Shown here in pieces: positions 8,206-16,937 of a stretch of 64,000 nucleotides of DNA (its first letter is position 1; the number at the start of each line of letters is the position of its first letter). The translations under genes and the position numbers were made by a program. A model generated the notes under the pieces. The model saw only the letters and a list, made by a program, of their open reading frames with translations, had not been told where the DNA came from and did not search any database. The stretch is from [Leptolyngbya] sp. JSC-1 (GTDB lineage: Bacteria > Cyanobacteriota > Cyanobacteriia > Elainellales > Elainellaceae). Location: the NCBI GenBank assembly GCA_000733415.1, contig KL662191.1:2491219-2555218 (forward strand), written 5' to 3'.

Positions 8206-9519
8206 TTGATCTTCAACTGGATAGGCTCCTGCCTGCACCGCAATGGTTTGATCGCGCCCGTCGCGTTTCAGATCAATTTGCAGCGTACTGCCCACCTGAG
8301 TGGCTTCAACGATATTTTGCAGGTCGTCTGCAGTCGCTACATCCTGACCGTTGACCCGTTTCACCACATCACCAGATCGAATGCCTGCCCGTTCGGCGGG
8401 GGAACCTTCCCTGACTCGGATGACCAGTACGCCCTGCTCGTCGCTAACGGTAAAGCCCGCATTCGGGTTGTTGTTTAGCTCTCGCTTGACTTCTGGAGTC
8501 AAGGTTGCCATCTGCACGCCCAAATAAGCATGTTCGGCCTTACCTTTGGTGACGAGCTGGTCAGCAATCCGCTGTACGGTATTCATCGGAATGGCAAAGC
8601 CAATCCCTTGAGCATCCGCTCGAATCGCAGTATTCATCCCGATCACTTCTCCCTGCTCGTTCAGCAAGGGACCACCAGAATTACCAGGGTTGATAGCTGC
8701 GTCAGTCTGGATGAAATCGACCCGCTTGTCAGGAATTCCGGCATCGCCGCTGGAACGACCCGTAGCGCTGATAATCCCAACCGTGACTGTATTGTCGAGA
8801 CCGAGGGGATTGCCAATCGCGATCGCCCATTCTCCCGGCTGAATTTGGTCTGAGTCGCTGAGGGGAACGGTCGGTAAGTTGTTGGCGTCGATTTTCACAA
8901 CCGCTACATCCGTCACCGGATCAACCCCAAGCACTTGGCCCTGCAGTTTGCGACCATCCTTCAGCGTCACCTCAACCGTATCTGCCCCAGCGACGACATG
9001 GGAGTTGGTGATAATCCGCCCATCCTGGCTGACGATGAAACCAGAACCGATCCCTTGCTCAACCCGCTCAGAGGGCTGGGATTCCTGTGGAAAACCCTGA
9101 CCAAAAAAGTCGCGGAAAAACGGATCGTTGAAGCGTTCTGGCAGTTGGCGGCTGGATCTTACAGTACGGGAGGCGTCGATTCGCACCACCGCAGGCCCCA
9201 CCTGCTTCACCACGTTGGTAATAAAGTTGGGATTGGTGGCGGCAGCTAGGGGAGCAACTCGGCCCGTCGGAGCAGCGGCAGTAGTCTGAGGAGCAGTAGC
9301 CGAAACGGGTGTTGCCGTTTGGGACGAGCGAGCCGTATTGGGATGCCAAGCCAAGTAGGAACCAGCCGTTGCGATTCCGGCCCCTACAAAAACTAGTCCT
9401 AAAGACCGGCCCAAGTTGGTGCGTGCGAAGCGAGCAAATCCACGATCGAGGGACTTAGAACTAGAACGAGGTTGATTGGATTGAGGATAATTGTCTGCGT
9501 TGTGATGATCAATGGTCAT
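8200..9519 (-). CDS. HtrA/Deg-type serine protease (HhoA-like)
   Basis: A 439-residue S1C protease for protein quality control in periplasm or thylakoid lumen. It has an N-terminal membrane anchor (residues ~38-57), a Pro/Thr/Ala-rich linker and the trypsin-like domain with the triad H174 (TNSHVV), D204 (TDVAVV) and S281 (NPGNSGGP). One C-terminal PDZ domain (about 340-430, EGSPAERAGIRSGDVV) follows. Cyanobacteria carry three such proteins (HtrA, HhoA, HhoB) and the sequence alone does not say which this is. The stop codon lies within a 12-bp tandem repeat. Confidence 0.93.
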   Translation of the reverse strand: MTIDHHNADNYPQSNQPRSSSKSLDRGFARFARTNLGRSLGLVFVGAGIATAGSYLAWHPNTARSSQTATPVSATAPQTTAAAPTGRVAPLAAATNPNFITNVVKQVGPAVVRIDASRTVRSSRQLPERFNDPFFRDFFGQGFPQESQPSERVEQGIGSGFIVSQDGRIITNSHVVAGADTVEVTLKDGRKLQGQVLGVDPVTDVAVVKIDANNLPTVPLSDSDQIQPGEWAIAIGNPLGLDNTVTVGIISATGRSSGDAGIPDKRVDFIQTDAAINPGNSGGPLLNEQGEVIGMNTAIRADAQGIGFAIPMNTVQRIADQLVTKGKAEHAYLGVQMATLTPEVKRELNNNPNAGFTVSDEQGVLVIRVREGSPAERAGIRSGDVVKRVNGQDVATADDLQNIVEATQVGSTLQIDLKRDGRDQTIAVQAGAYPVEDQQ

Positions 9520-9610
9520 AGAAAAATACCTGCCAAAGGGGGAAATGAGTTGCTCAAGTTGATATTTCCTAAACAGTTCTTAGACAGCGTTGAGCAATCC
9601 GGATCAGGGC

Positions 9611-9634
9611 GCTAAAGAGCTAAAGAGCTAAAGA
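9611..9634. repeat. 8-bp tandem repeat GCTAAAGA x3
   Basis: Three exact copies of GCTAAAGA upstream of the protease gene, about 90 bases before its start. Possibly simple slippage; a regulatory role cannot be judged. Confidence 0.7.
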
Positions 9635-9792
9635 AAAGATAGGTTGAAAGCTCGACTGGATTGATGATTCCTACTCTAGAGTGGCCGTATGACGCGAGTG
9701 TGGCAGTTGGATTGCGCGGGCATGATTTCTGGCTCAGTCTTGTGTTCAGCCTTGCGCTCAGTTCTACACCCAGTTCTGCCGAAGGCTTAGCC

Positions 9793-11256
9793 CTAGCTAG
9801 CTGCCAAACCTGAATCGCTAGAAGGCACTTCCTCTGAAAGTTTTGCTGCCTCCAGTGAAGCTTCTACCGTTTTCATTTCCAAAATATCAGGTTCTAGCTC
9901 TAGGCCGCGCCGCTTCAACTGTGAAAAAATACGATAAACCTCTGTGTCTGCTGCTAGCTCTTGTCGGGAACAAGACTCATTCATATTGACCAGATTGTAC
10001 TCAATATTCTCAGTATAAATGGCCGTCACAATCCGGAACATTTCGAAGAAATTGACCACCCACTGGCACTCTTCTTCCGAGTAACTAGAGTAGTAGCGAA
10101 TTAAGTCAGCGATGCGAGCTTCCAAGTGGGTACGGGCATAGCGGCAAATCAGGATAATTTTCAGCAAAACAATCACCAGCGTCAGCGAATTGCCCTGCGA
10201 AAGCAAAAGCACAAATAGGGCAGACGGCTCTTGATGATTTTCAGTGGTTAGGTATTCCAGGATTCGGTTTGCGGTTCGTAAAATCAAAGCACTAGTCACC
10301 GCTTTATCGTCGTGATCCGTGTAGAGCGTACTTAATTTTTCAGAGAGCTGTGCTTTTAGAATGACAGCGAATTCGTCCTGCTCCACTGAAAAAATTAGAT
10401 ACTCCAGCAAGCTTTGCTTAAACGATCGATAGGTTAAATTTTTAGTCTGGTTGAGAAAGATATGGGCAATATTGGGATAGCTAAAAAATCCTCGTTTTGC
10501 GACAATCCGTTTAATTAAACGAACCACTTCATCTCCCAAGCTGGTTGGATTTTGTGGCGGTTGCTCTCTTGGTGCGGCACTTTCCGATAGAGCTGTGTAC
10601 ATTGCTAGCTCAAATTTAAATTGCTCCTTGAGTTTCTTAGATAGATTTCTAGCGGCTTGTCGCTGCTCCAGCGGATTTTCTAAGTTGATATATTGAGGAA
10701 CTAGCAAATAGGATGTATAGCGCTGACTCCAATGAATTTTTCCTCGGTCTTCATAGCGAGCAGCAAAGAGTTTAAGCTCTTGAAAATCGGCGCTAGCAAT
10801 GAAGTTTCTTAGCCACTCTCGCAGACGTTTCAGAGTTGGTGAAATGGTGTATTTGTAGAGGATTGGATCCGAAAATAATTGCACCAGCTTTTGAATTGCT
10901 TCGTGGTTGCGAGTTAAATCCCAATTGTTGATAAGAATATAGCAGCAGCGCTTTAAAGTATTGCGAAACTCGTGCTCCTGATTGGCAAACACGATTTCAT
11001 ATAAATAGGGCAGTGTGCTCGATCCGACGGTATCAGAATGATGGATAAATAGATGCTTGAATTCCTTTAAGACATCATCGGGAGCCCAATTTTTAACAAT
11101 CTCCAACAGAAACTCATAGATGGCTTCTTGAGCTTTAGGAACATTACGTCGAGACTGATTCAGCTTTCCGAATGGTTGGAGTGACTGATTGGCTGTCAAT
11201 TTGTCTCCCAATTTGTCTCCCAATTTGTCTCCGAACATAATGGCATTCACACTCAT
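9793..11256 (-). CDS. Conserved-looking protein of unknown function (487 aa)
   Basis: A long, mostly helical protein without signal peptide. One hydrophobic stretch (SALFVLLLSQGNSLTLVIVL, then LLKIILICRY) could be a buried helix bundle or membrane segment. The body contains many Leu/Phe/Tyr-rich helices suggestive of helical repeats. Residues 9-20 are a triple GDKL repeat encoded by a 12-bp tandem array. I do not recognise a family. Start is ambiguous: Met1 or Met7. It stands alone, and the ~1 kb upstream of it appears non-coding. Confidence 0.75.
   Translation of the reverse strand: MSVNAIMFGDKLGDKLGDKLTANQSLQPFGKLNQSRRNVPKAQEAIYEFLLEIVKNWAPDDVLKEFKHLFIHHSDTVGSSTLPYLYEIVFANQEHEFRNTLKRCCYILINNWDLTRNHEAIQKLVQLFSDPILYKYTISPTLKRLREWLRNFIASADFQELKLFAARYEDRGKIHWSQRYTSYLLVPQYINLENPLEQRQAARNLSKKLKEQFKFELAMYTALSESAAPREQPPQNPTSLGDEVVRLIKRIVAKRGFFSYPNIAHIFLNQTKNLTYRSFKQSLLEYLIFSVEQDEFAVILKAQLSEKLSTLYTDHDDKAVTSALILRTANRILEYLTTENHQEPSALFVLLLSQGNSLTLVIVLLKIILICRYARTHLEARIADLIRYYSSYSEEECQWVVNFFEMFRIVTAIYTENIEYNLVNMNESCSRQELAADTEVYRIFSQLKRRGLELEPDILEMKTVEASLEAAKLSEEVPSSDSGLAAS
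11197..11232. repeat. 12-bp tandem repeat CAATTTGTCTCC x3 (coding)
   Basis: Three exact units within the start of the 487-residue gene; on its coding strand they give GDKL three times. The exact identity at all codon positions points to recent duplication. Confidence 0.95.
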
Positions 11257-12314
11257 AACGCAGCAGTCAAGAGATACGGCCTGATCTCAAGTTCTGGATC
11301 GGGGCCAAGGGCAAGAATGGAATCGTCTGGAAGGGAACATCACGGGAGCATCGACTGAACCAGGGGCCTCAGTGGATATCTGGTAGCAATTATGGACTGA
11401 ATGATGGAACGATACGCAAATTCTTCAGGGTTTCAACAGTTCTGATGAACTTGTTGGTGCTATTATCCTGAGTGCAAGGCTGAAATGGCTTGCACTCAGG
11501 CTTTGGTGCGTACTAGTTCAATCCTGATCAATAGTGAATTGCACCTAGGTCCGTTACGCCAGATCGAGCTGGGCCTCTATGGCAAGAACTCAGTGAGCCA
11601 AGCAATCTATAGGCCACAGAAGCAAATCTGAAGCCGAGTCTCTCTACAGACTAAGGTTGCTATCGTGAAAAACTGGGGGAAAAGGATAATGCGGCATAGG
11701 GGTACGCTCGACTCTGAGCAAAATCTGAGTAAAGGAATGGATTCTAGTCATACGTGCAGGGGGACTCATCATGCCTAATGCGGGTATGAACTCAAAGTAC
11801 TCTAACTCTAACTCTTGTGTCACTTTTAATACCTAAAGTTTACAGTCCCTTAATTCCTGCATCATCGTTTAAAGTCGCTCAACTTGATGATTTAACTAGA
11901 CCTTACGGGGACCAGTTTTGCTAGCAACGACCAAGACAACTGCGCTGCTCAGCCGCTGCTCAGCCCTACATAGAGGCATTCTAACTGCTTCTAATCAGTC
12001 CAATGTTTGCTGTCAGACTTTGTCAAACTATCTGTCAGAGCACCATGAAAGACGGGCTGCTAGCTCTAGTGGCTGTAAACTCCAACTTCCGTATTGCCGC
12101 AGAGTAAACACTGAAGTTTTCGTATCAATTATTACGTTAATCTTTCAGGTCTGTCTGCTGAAGTTGGCTGCAGCCAAGCGACTGCATAGGTGAATCAGCC
12201 CAATTCTTGTTCAGTTCCTGGGCTTCGCGTGGGCATCCAACACAAACGACCTGCTCGCGGCAGGCAGCGTGTTGCAACTCCCTCTACTATCACTCTCTAT
12301 CATTGAATTTTGAA
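11257..12314. other. About 1 kb without a recognisable gene
   Basis: No protein or known RNA gene recognised on either strand. It contains the strong hairpin at 11467-11500. The longest open frames here lack family resemblance and ribosome sites. A small RNA is possible but cannot be supported. Confidence 0.5.
11467..11500. other. Perfect 12-bp stem-loop
   Basis: CCTGAGTGCAAG and CTTGCACTCAGG pair perfectly around a 10-base loop. No T-run follows on either strand, so it is not an ordinary intrinsic terminator. It could be part of an untranslated RNA or a protein-binding palindrome in the ~1 kb gene-free stretch. Confidence 0.6.
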
Positions 12315-12697
12315 TGGGGGCGGAGGGACTTGAACCCTCACGACTTATACAGTCAACGGATTTTCATCCTCTCACAGCTTTCGCTGCAACCCTCTGAGGT
12401 CTTGAGGATTGGACCCTCCCTTTACCCTCGCCTTTACGTTAGGGTAGCTCCCGTCGGGCCTCTGCACCTTCCGAACAAGAGAGTTTTGGGTTTTAAGTTT
12501 TGAATGTTGAGTTATTGCTTCTAACTCAACACTCGACACTCAAAACTGAGAACTCTTGTAACCGGCTTGGCTCAGGATTGCCATGTCAGATTGCTCTGAG
12601 TTAGGTTTCCCTGAATTTGAGAGCATTCACTTGACAGATTTCTCCATCAAGGCTCAGTTTTCTAAGTCCGCAGCGTCTACCATTCCGCCACGCCCCC
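12315..12697 (-). tRNA. trnL-UAA: tRNA-Leu(UAA) with group I intron
   Basis: Exon 1 is 12697-12664, beginning GGGGGCGTGGCGGAATGG and ending with U34. Exon 2 is 12364-12315, beginning AAAATCCGTTGAC and ending CCGCCCCCA. The acceptor stem GGGGGCG/CGCCCCC pairs perfectly. The anticodon stem GCGGA/TCCGT brackets the loop CTTAAAA once exons are joined. The T-arm GGGTTCAAGTCCC and a class II variable arm (TGACTGTATAAGTCG) are present. The intron splits the anticodon between U34 and A35, the classic position in cyanobacteria and chloroplasts. The discriminator base is A73; CCA is not encoded. Confidence 0.95.
12365..12663 (-). ncRNA. Self-splicing group I intron of tRNA-Leu(UAA)
   Basis: A 299-nt intron without an open reading frame. 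It starts AGAAAACTGAGCCTTGATGG on the minus strand and ends in G at 12365, as group I introns must. Internal P/Q/R/S-type core segments (for instance AATTCAGGGAAACCTAA and AGAGCAATCTGACATGGCAA, then TCCTGAGCC) match the cyanobacterial tRNA-Leu intron class. Splicing is autocatalytic with an external guanosine. The inserted hairpin carrying CTAACGTAAAGGCGAGG is a likely variable peripheral loop. Confidence 0.93.
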
Positions 12698-12958
12698 GTG
12701 GCATATCGGCTTACTTGTAGGCAACTTGCAGCCAGACTCCCTATTATAGGACTTCTGTGAACTTCAGCACCAACTTGATCGGTTGAGATTGCTCTAAGAT
12801 TCGCTGTAAGTCTCTATTCTCAAGCATTTGAGAGATCGGATAAACCCGAATCTACATTTCAACTCATAAACCAACTCAATAAAACAGTCATGCCCGCAGA
12901 CGAAGCTCCTATTCAATTAGCTTGACCTGCTATCGCTAGAGTAATGGAGACAGCGGCA

Positions 12959-13510
12959 TTAGAAGCGTACACCTACACCGCCCTGGATCGAGGCTGCCGT
13001 ATCGTTGCTGTTTTTGTAAGCATCGAAAGCGATAATCGCGTTACCAAACAGGACGACATTGCTATACGGGAAGGTGTGATCGATGCCGGGCTGAAGCACA
13101 AAGCTGGTTTGGTTCCCGACGGGAGATGCGCTTTCGTTACTGTCTTGAAATGCAGCACCCATGCCGATATAGGCATCGGTATGCCAGTTCAGCGGCACAT
13201 CGTAGGAAACGGTTGGCACGAAGGCCGTGGTTTCTCCAATCAAGGCTTGAGCACGAATTGAGATTGGCACCTCTAAGAACTTATAGCGGACTGCGATTAC
13301 GCCGCCGCCGCTCCCTCCTTCTCCATTCGGGCCATCGGTGACGCCAAACGAGCCGCCAATACCGATATAGCTACCGTAAGCTGCTTGAGCCGCTGCCGGG
13401 GATGTAGAAACTATCAAACCGATGCCGATAGCAACACTGCTGAAGGCAACAGCCCCTAGCCAGTCCAATCGACTTTTTAATTGACTTTTCAAAGGTATTC
13501 GGTTGGTCAT
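12959..13510 (-). CDS. Secreted outer-membrane beta-barrel-like protein
   Basis: 183 residues with a long signal peptide (hydrophobic core LGAVAFSSVAIGIGLIV, cleavage after SPAAAQA near residue 43). The mature part alternates Gly/aromatic beta-strands (YGSYIGIGGSFGV, GGVIAVRYKF, AYIGMGAAF) and ends in GGVGVRF, the terminal Phe typical of outer-membrane barrels. A small 8-strand barrel of the OmpA/porin-like kind is inferred. The start is supported by GAGGAGG nine bases upstream, itself inside the palindrome CTCCTGAGGAG (13519-13529), which could fold over the ribosome site. Substrate unknown. Confidence 0.75.
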   Translation of the reverse strand: MTNRIPLKSQLKSRLDWLGAVAFSSVAIGIGLIVSTSPAAAQAAYGSYIGIGGSFGVTDGPNGEGGSGGGVIAVRYKFLEVPISIRAQALIGETTAFVPTVSYDVPLNWHTDAYIGMGAAFQDSNESASPVGNQTSFVLQPGIDHTFPYSNVVLFGNAIIAFDAYKNSNDTAASIQGGVGVRF

Positions 13511-14308
13511 GAATTAAACCTCCTCAGGAGTAACGAGACCAAGGCTCGATGATCCTCCAAACAATAGCTCAGCAAGCCTTAGAATTCCACTGATTCAGGG
13601 GTACGAACAGGTCATTTGAAGCAAAAATATATTAATATTTTTTATGAAAATAAAATTTATTGATAGCCCTGTCTAGTAACGGGCTAAGAAATTGTCCATG
13701 GAAGTAGGACTCAGGGCGGGACTTGCTTAACTGAATTTTATAATTCATGAGAGAATATTTCTAGTGGTGCAGGGCTGAAATTTTGATTTTTGATTGAGGG
13801 ACTCAGTTTTGCAGTTGAGTTTAAGTAGTTGCGTTTCAGCAGTTGAGTTTAATTCAATGGGAACCCTGAAGTAATTCTGGGTACTTTGCAAGGTAAACCT
13901 GCTGCTGTTTTCCCCAGCAGGTGAACTCAGAAATTGTGTCAACAATTTTCCCGATGACAGCCAATCCCGATGGTAGCCAATACAGTCTTTGCTTCTACAG
14001 CTTGGGTTTCAACAGAATTTGCTTGTACAAACTTACAGCCTTTTTCAGGCTAGTGAAGTACGAAAAGCGGGGTGCAGGGGCAGTGCCCCTGCGTGGGGGC
14101 TTCGCCTCCACACCCCCATACCTCACATGAGTGAAAAACGCTGTATTTGTAAACGCTGTATTTGTAGATGTCACCAGATGCAACTTTAGATTTGTAGATT
14201 GATCTAGTTTTAGCGAAGCAGTTTAACAAAGCAGTTTGGGGCCAGTTCGAGACAAGGTAGAAACATCTAAATTATCCTGGAGTTGTGCAGATTTATTGGG
14301 GAGGGGCA
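13511..14308. other. Intergenic stretch carrying a MITE-like repeat
   Basis: About 800 bases without a gene. 13620-13670 is very AT-rich. The MITE-like element occupies 14034-14145. Near 13740-13860, GTTGAGTTTAA-like words recur. GGGGAGGGGC at 14299-14308 is the ribosome site for the following lipoprotein ATG at 14309. Confidence 0.5.
14034..14145 (+). repeat. MITE-like element, copy 1
   Basis: 112 bp with ends TACAGC and GCTGTA. The left arm holds the hairpin AGCC-TTTTTC-AGGCT-like followed by AGTGAAGTACGAAAA; the right arm is CTCACATGAGTGAAAAACG. The same arms recur in reverse orientation at 61690-61815. The centre here is a perfect hairpin (GCAGGGGCA/TGCCCCTGC) and differs from that of copy 2. 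No coding capacity. Confidence 0.75.
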
Positions 14309-15127
14309 ATGCGTCAGATTTTACTCATCGCTTCGGCAACGGTTTTAGGATTTGCGGCGGCTGGCTGTGATTTGTTTTCTGGATCGGGAGGCGATACTCC
14401 AACTGTTGAGGAATCTCCAGTTGTGGTTAGTCCGGCTCCGACAGGCAGTCCATCGCCTGGACAGGCATCTCCCCCAGCATTCAACCAACCGACAGTGCAA
14501 CAGAAACCGAGGGGCATCTTACCTCCCGATCTGATTAGCTCAACCGACCCTAATCAAAGAGTCCAGCAAGTTCAGGGTGACCGTTCTGATCCGTTTGCGC
14601 TGCTGCCAACGACGCCATCAGTGCAACTGGCGGAAGGTGCTGCTCCTCCGACCCAAACTACAGCACCGACCGCGCCTGCTCCTACCGCGACCGGTGGTAC
14701 TCAACCCCAAACCCGACAGACCGCCCAAGCCCCGCGCCCTGCTAGGACTGGTGGCGGTTCTCAAGCTCGTCCGGCGAATCGTACCCCTGCTAAACCAGCT
14801 CCGACTAGCCCAATCGCGGCAGCCCCTCCCCGGCCTCAGCCTGTTCTAGCCAGGGCTGTTGAGGTGACTGGCGTGGTGCAGATTGGCGATCAGGTCTATG
14901 CCATTGTTAATGCTCCCAATGAACCGACCAGCCGCTATGTGCAACCTGGACAGCGGTTGGCAGGTGGGCAGGTGTTGGTGCGCCGGATTGAAATGAACCG
15001 AGCGGAGCCAGTTGTGATTCTGGAGCAGAACGGCGTAGAAGTGGTGCGTGCGGTTGGCGAAGGCGGCGCAGCTCCAGCAGATACACCAGCGGCAGCCACT
15101 CCGGCTGTTTCTAGTCCAACGACCTAA
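14309..15127 (+). CDS. Lipoprotein with Pro/Thr-rich linker and PilP/GspC-like C-domain
   Basis: 272 residues. N-terminus MRQILLIASATVLGFAAAGC is a lipoprotein signal with a lipobox-like AAGC. A low-complexity linker rich in Pro, Thr, Ala and Gln occupies residues ~25-175. The last ~90 residues (VTGVVQIGDQVYAIVNAPNE...PGQRLAGGQVLVRRI...VVILEQNGVEVV) resemble the small beta domain of PilP/GspC proteins of type IV pilus and type II secretion machines. That similarity is by pattern only. An upstream in-frame ATG (14285) would spoil the signal peptide, and GGGGAGGGGC supports 14309. Confidence 0.75.
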   Translation: MRQILLIASATVLGFAAAGCDLFSGSGGDTPTVEESPVVVSPAPTGSPSPGQASPPAFNQPTVQQKPRGILPPDLISSTDPNQRVQQVQGDRSDPFALLPTTPSVQLAEGAAPPTQTTAPTAPAPTATGGTQPQTRQTAQAPRPARTGGGSQARPANRTPAKPAPTSPIAAAPPRPQPVLARAVEVTGVVQIGDQVYAIVNAPNEPTSRYVQPGQRLAGGQVLVRRIEMNRAEPVVILEQNGVEVVRAVGEGGAAPADTPAAATPAVSSPTT

Positions 15128-15340
15128 CAAATCAGCGCTTTGGCCTAGCGTTTTGTTCTAGCGCTTTGGTAACGGTTCGCAATTTCTGGTCACGTCGAGT
15201 AACAAAACTTAAGCTGTGGGTAAATCGATCGCCCCAACAGTCGTAGTACGCTGAAAAGCGATAGCTTAAACTGTTCCGGTGTTAGCCAACCGCTGAGGCC
15301 GGGATGGGAAAACGATTGATACCCCTAAAGGAAAAAACCC

Positions 15341-15577
15341 ATGGTTCAACGTGGTTCTAAAGTCCGAATCCTTCGGAAAGAGTCCTACTGGTACAACCAA
15401 GTTGGTACAGTTGCGTCGATCGACCAAAGTGGCATCAAGTACCCCGTGATTGTCCGGTTTGATACGGTTAACTACACTGGCTACAGCGGCAATTCAGGTG
15501 GCGTTAACACGAATAACTTTGCGGAAGCTGAGTTAGCAGAAGTGGAAGCGCCCAAAGCGAAAGCTGCTAAGTCCTAA
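15341..15577 (+). CDS. psaE: Photosystem I reaction centre subunit IV (PsaE)
   Basis: 78 residues, beginning MVQRGSKVRILRKESYWYNQ. The SH3-like PsaE fold is recognisable from GTVASIDQSGIKYPVIVRFD and the loop YTGYSGNSGGVNTNNFAEAE. PsaE sits on the stromal (cytoplasmic) face of photosystem I and helps ferredoxin docking and cyclic electron flow. The C-terminus has a short Ala/Lys extension. Monocistronic by spacing, with about 210 bases upstream. mutM begins 44 bases after its stop codon. Confidence 0.98.
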   Translation: MVQRGSKVRILRKESYWYNQVGTVASIDQSGIKYPVIVRFDTVNYTGYSGNSGGVNTNNFAEAELAEVEAPKAKAAKS

Positions 15578-15621
15578 CTCCCGTCGCTCCTACGGTAAAA
15601 GGGGACATCGAATTTTCTGTT

Positions 15622-16497
15622 GTGCCTGAACTTCCTGAAGTTGAAACGGTTCGGCAGGGTTTAAATCAAGTAACTCTGCAACAAATGATTCAGGGTGGGG
15701 ATGTGTTGCTTGATCGCACCGTCGCCTACCCTTTTTCGTCTGCAGATTTTTTAGCCGGTTTACGCGGCACCGCAATTACTCAGTGGCAGCGGCGGGGGAA
15801 GTATTTGTTGGCGGAGTTGGTGAGCAGAGATGGGGGAGATGGGGAAGTAGGAGCAGCAGGTTGGTTGGGAGTGCATCTGCGGATGACCGGACAGTTGCTG
15901 TGGATGCATCAGGATGAGCCGGTGCAGAAGCATTGTCGGGTGCGGCTGCTTTTCCCTGCAGGGCAAGAGCTGCGGTTTGTCGATCAGCGGACGTTTGGGC
16001 AGATGTGGTGGATTCCGCCAGAGCGGCGTCCGGAAGAGATTATGACCGGATTGGCGTTGCTGGGACCGGAGCCTTTTTCGCCGGAGTTTTCGGTGGTTTA
16101 TCTGGTGGAGCAACTGCGGGGGCGCAAGCGTCCGATCAAGAATGCCTTGCTGGATCAGGGATTGGTGGCGGGGGTCGGCAATATCTACGCAGATGAGGCG
16201 CTGTTTTTGAGTGGGATCCAACCCCAAACGCTGGCGGCAAGTTTGACGGGGAAGCAAATTGAACGACTGCATCAGGCAGTTCTGAAAGTTTTGCAGGACA
16301 GCATCGATGCCCGCGGCACCACCTTTAGCGATTTTCGCGATGTGTCGGGGATTAACGGCAACTATGGCGGCATTGCCTGGGTGTATGACCGCAAGGGTGA
16401 ACCCTGTCGGGTTTGTGGTAGCGGCATTGAGCGAATCAAGCTAGCGGGACGCTCGGCGCATTTTTGTCCCCAATGTCAGCGATGCTTGGGTAATTAA
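15622..16497 (+). CDS. mutM: Formamidopyrimidine-DNA glycosylase (Fpg)
   Basis: 291 residues. Removes oxidised purines such as 8-oxoguanine and cuts the abasic site. Starts at GTG, giving PELPEVETVRQGL, where the N-terminal Pro2 is the catalytic nucleophile and Glu3 the acid; this fixes the start. The H2TH region (NALLDQGLVAGVGNIYADEA) and the C-terminal zinc finger with four Cys (C-x2-C near CRVCG and CPQC) are complete. Compared with the usual ~270-290 residues it is full length, with a small insertion near residues 70-80 (GDGEVGAAG). Confidence 0.97.
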   Translation: MPELPEVETVRQGLNQVTLQQMIQGGDVLLDRTVAYPFSSADFLAGLRGTAITQWQRRGKYLLAELVSRDGGDGEVGAAGWLGVHLRMTGQLLWMHQDEPVQKHCRVRLLFPAGQELRFVDQRTFGQMWWIPPERRPEEIMTGLALLGPEPFSPEFSVVYLVEQLRGRKRPIKNALLDQGLVAGVGNIYADEALFLSGIQPQTLAASLTGKQIERLHQAVLKVLQDSIDARGTTFSDFRDVSGINGNYGGIAWVYDRKGEPCRVCGSGIERIKLAGRSAHFCPQCQRCLGN

Positions 16498-16713
16498 TTT
16501 CTTTAAACCATTTCTTCAAACCGGGTGAGCCTCTCGCTCCCGACCACACAGGCGAGAATCGCCATCGTGATGACTATGCCCCAGGATAGAAGCTGCAAAT
16601 GGAATTAATGCTATAAGTTGTCGTCAGGCTTCGTCAGGTTTCGTAGCTGTAAAACCTGTGTTACATTACTACCAATTAGTTCACGTTTAATTTCATTGTT
16701 CACTTTGAGTAAG

Positions 16714-16856
16714 TCAGCTTAATTCAGACTTATCAGACGCAGACTGGTGAGTCTGGAGCGGGGGAACCAAACATTGGGGCGTATTTCCGTGATGGAAATG
16801 GACATCTCTCTGTCCTAGCCCGGCAGCTAACCTCGTAAGCATGGAGAGAAGACTGA
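16714..16856 (+). promoter_or_regulatory. ydaO/yuaA-type c-di-AMP riboswitch
   Basis: The leader of the ABC transporter operon carries the hallmarks of the ydaO-yuaA family in order: CAGCTTAATTCAG at the 5' side, AGCGGGGGAACCAAACATT followed by GGGGCG, then AGCCCGGCAGCTAACCTCGT and AAGC near 16817-16840, and GGAGAGAAG. The GCTAACCTCGTAAGC block is the most conserved part of this family. Flanking TCAGCTT and AAGACTGA can pair as P1. These RNAs bind c-di-AMP and usually switch expression off. The permease ATG is about 80 bases downstream. No separate terminator hairpin was obvious, so the output mode is undecided. Confidence 0.85.
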
Positions 16857-16937
16857 GGCGAAGCATTTTTCACAAGAAATGTTTCATCAGTGTTCTTGGC
16901 TGGTACTGCTCAGTTCCTTGTACCTGCGAGTCACACT

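Noticed and set aside
12207..12503. Plus-strand open frame over the tRNA region
   Set aside because: It is the antisense of tRNA-Leu exon 2 and its intron.
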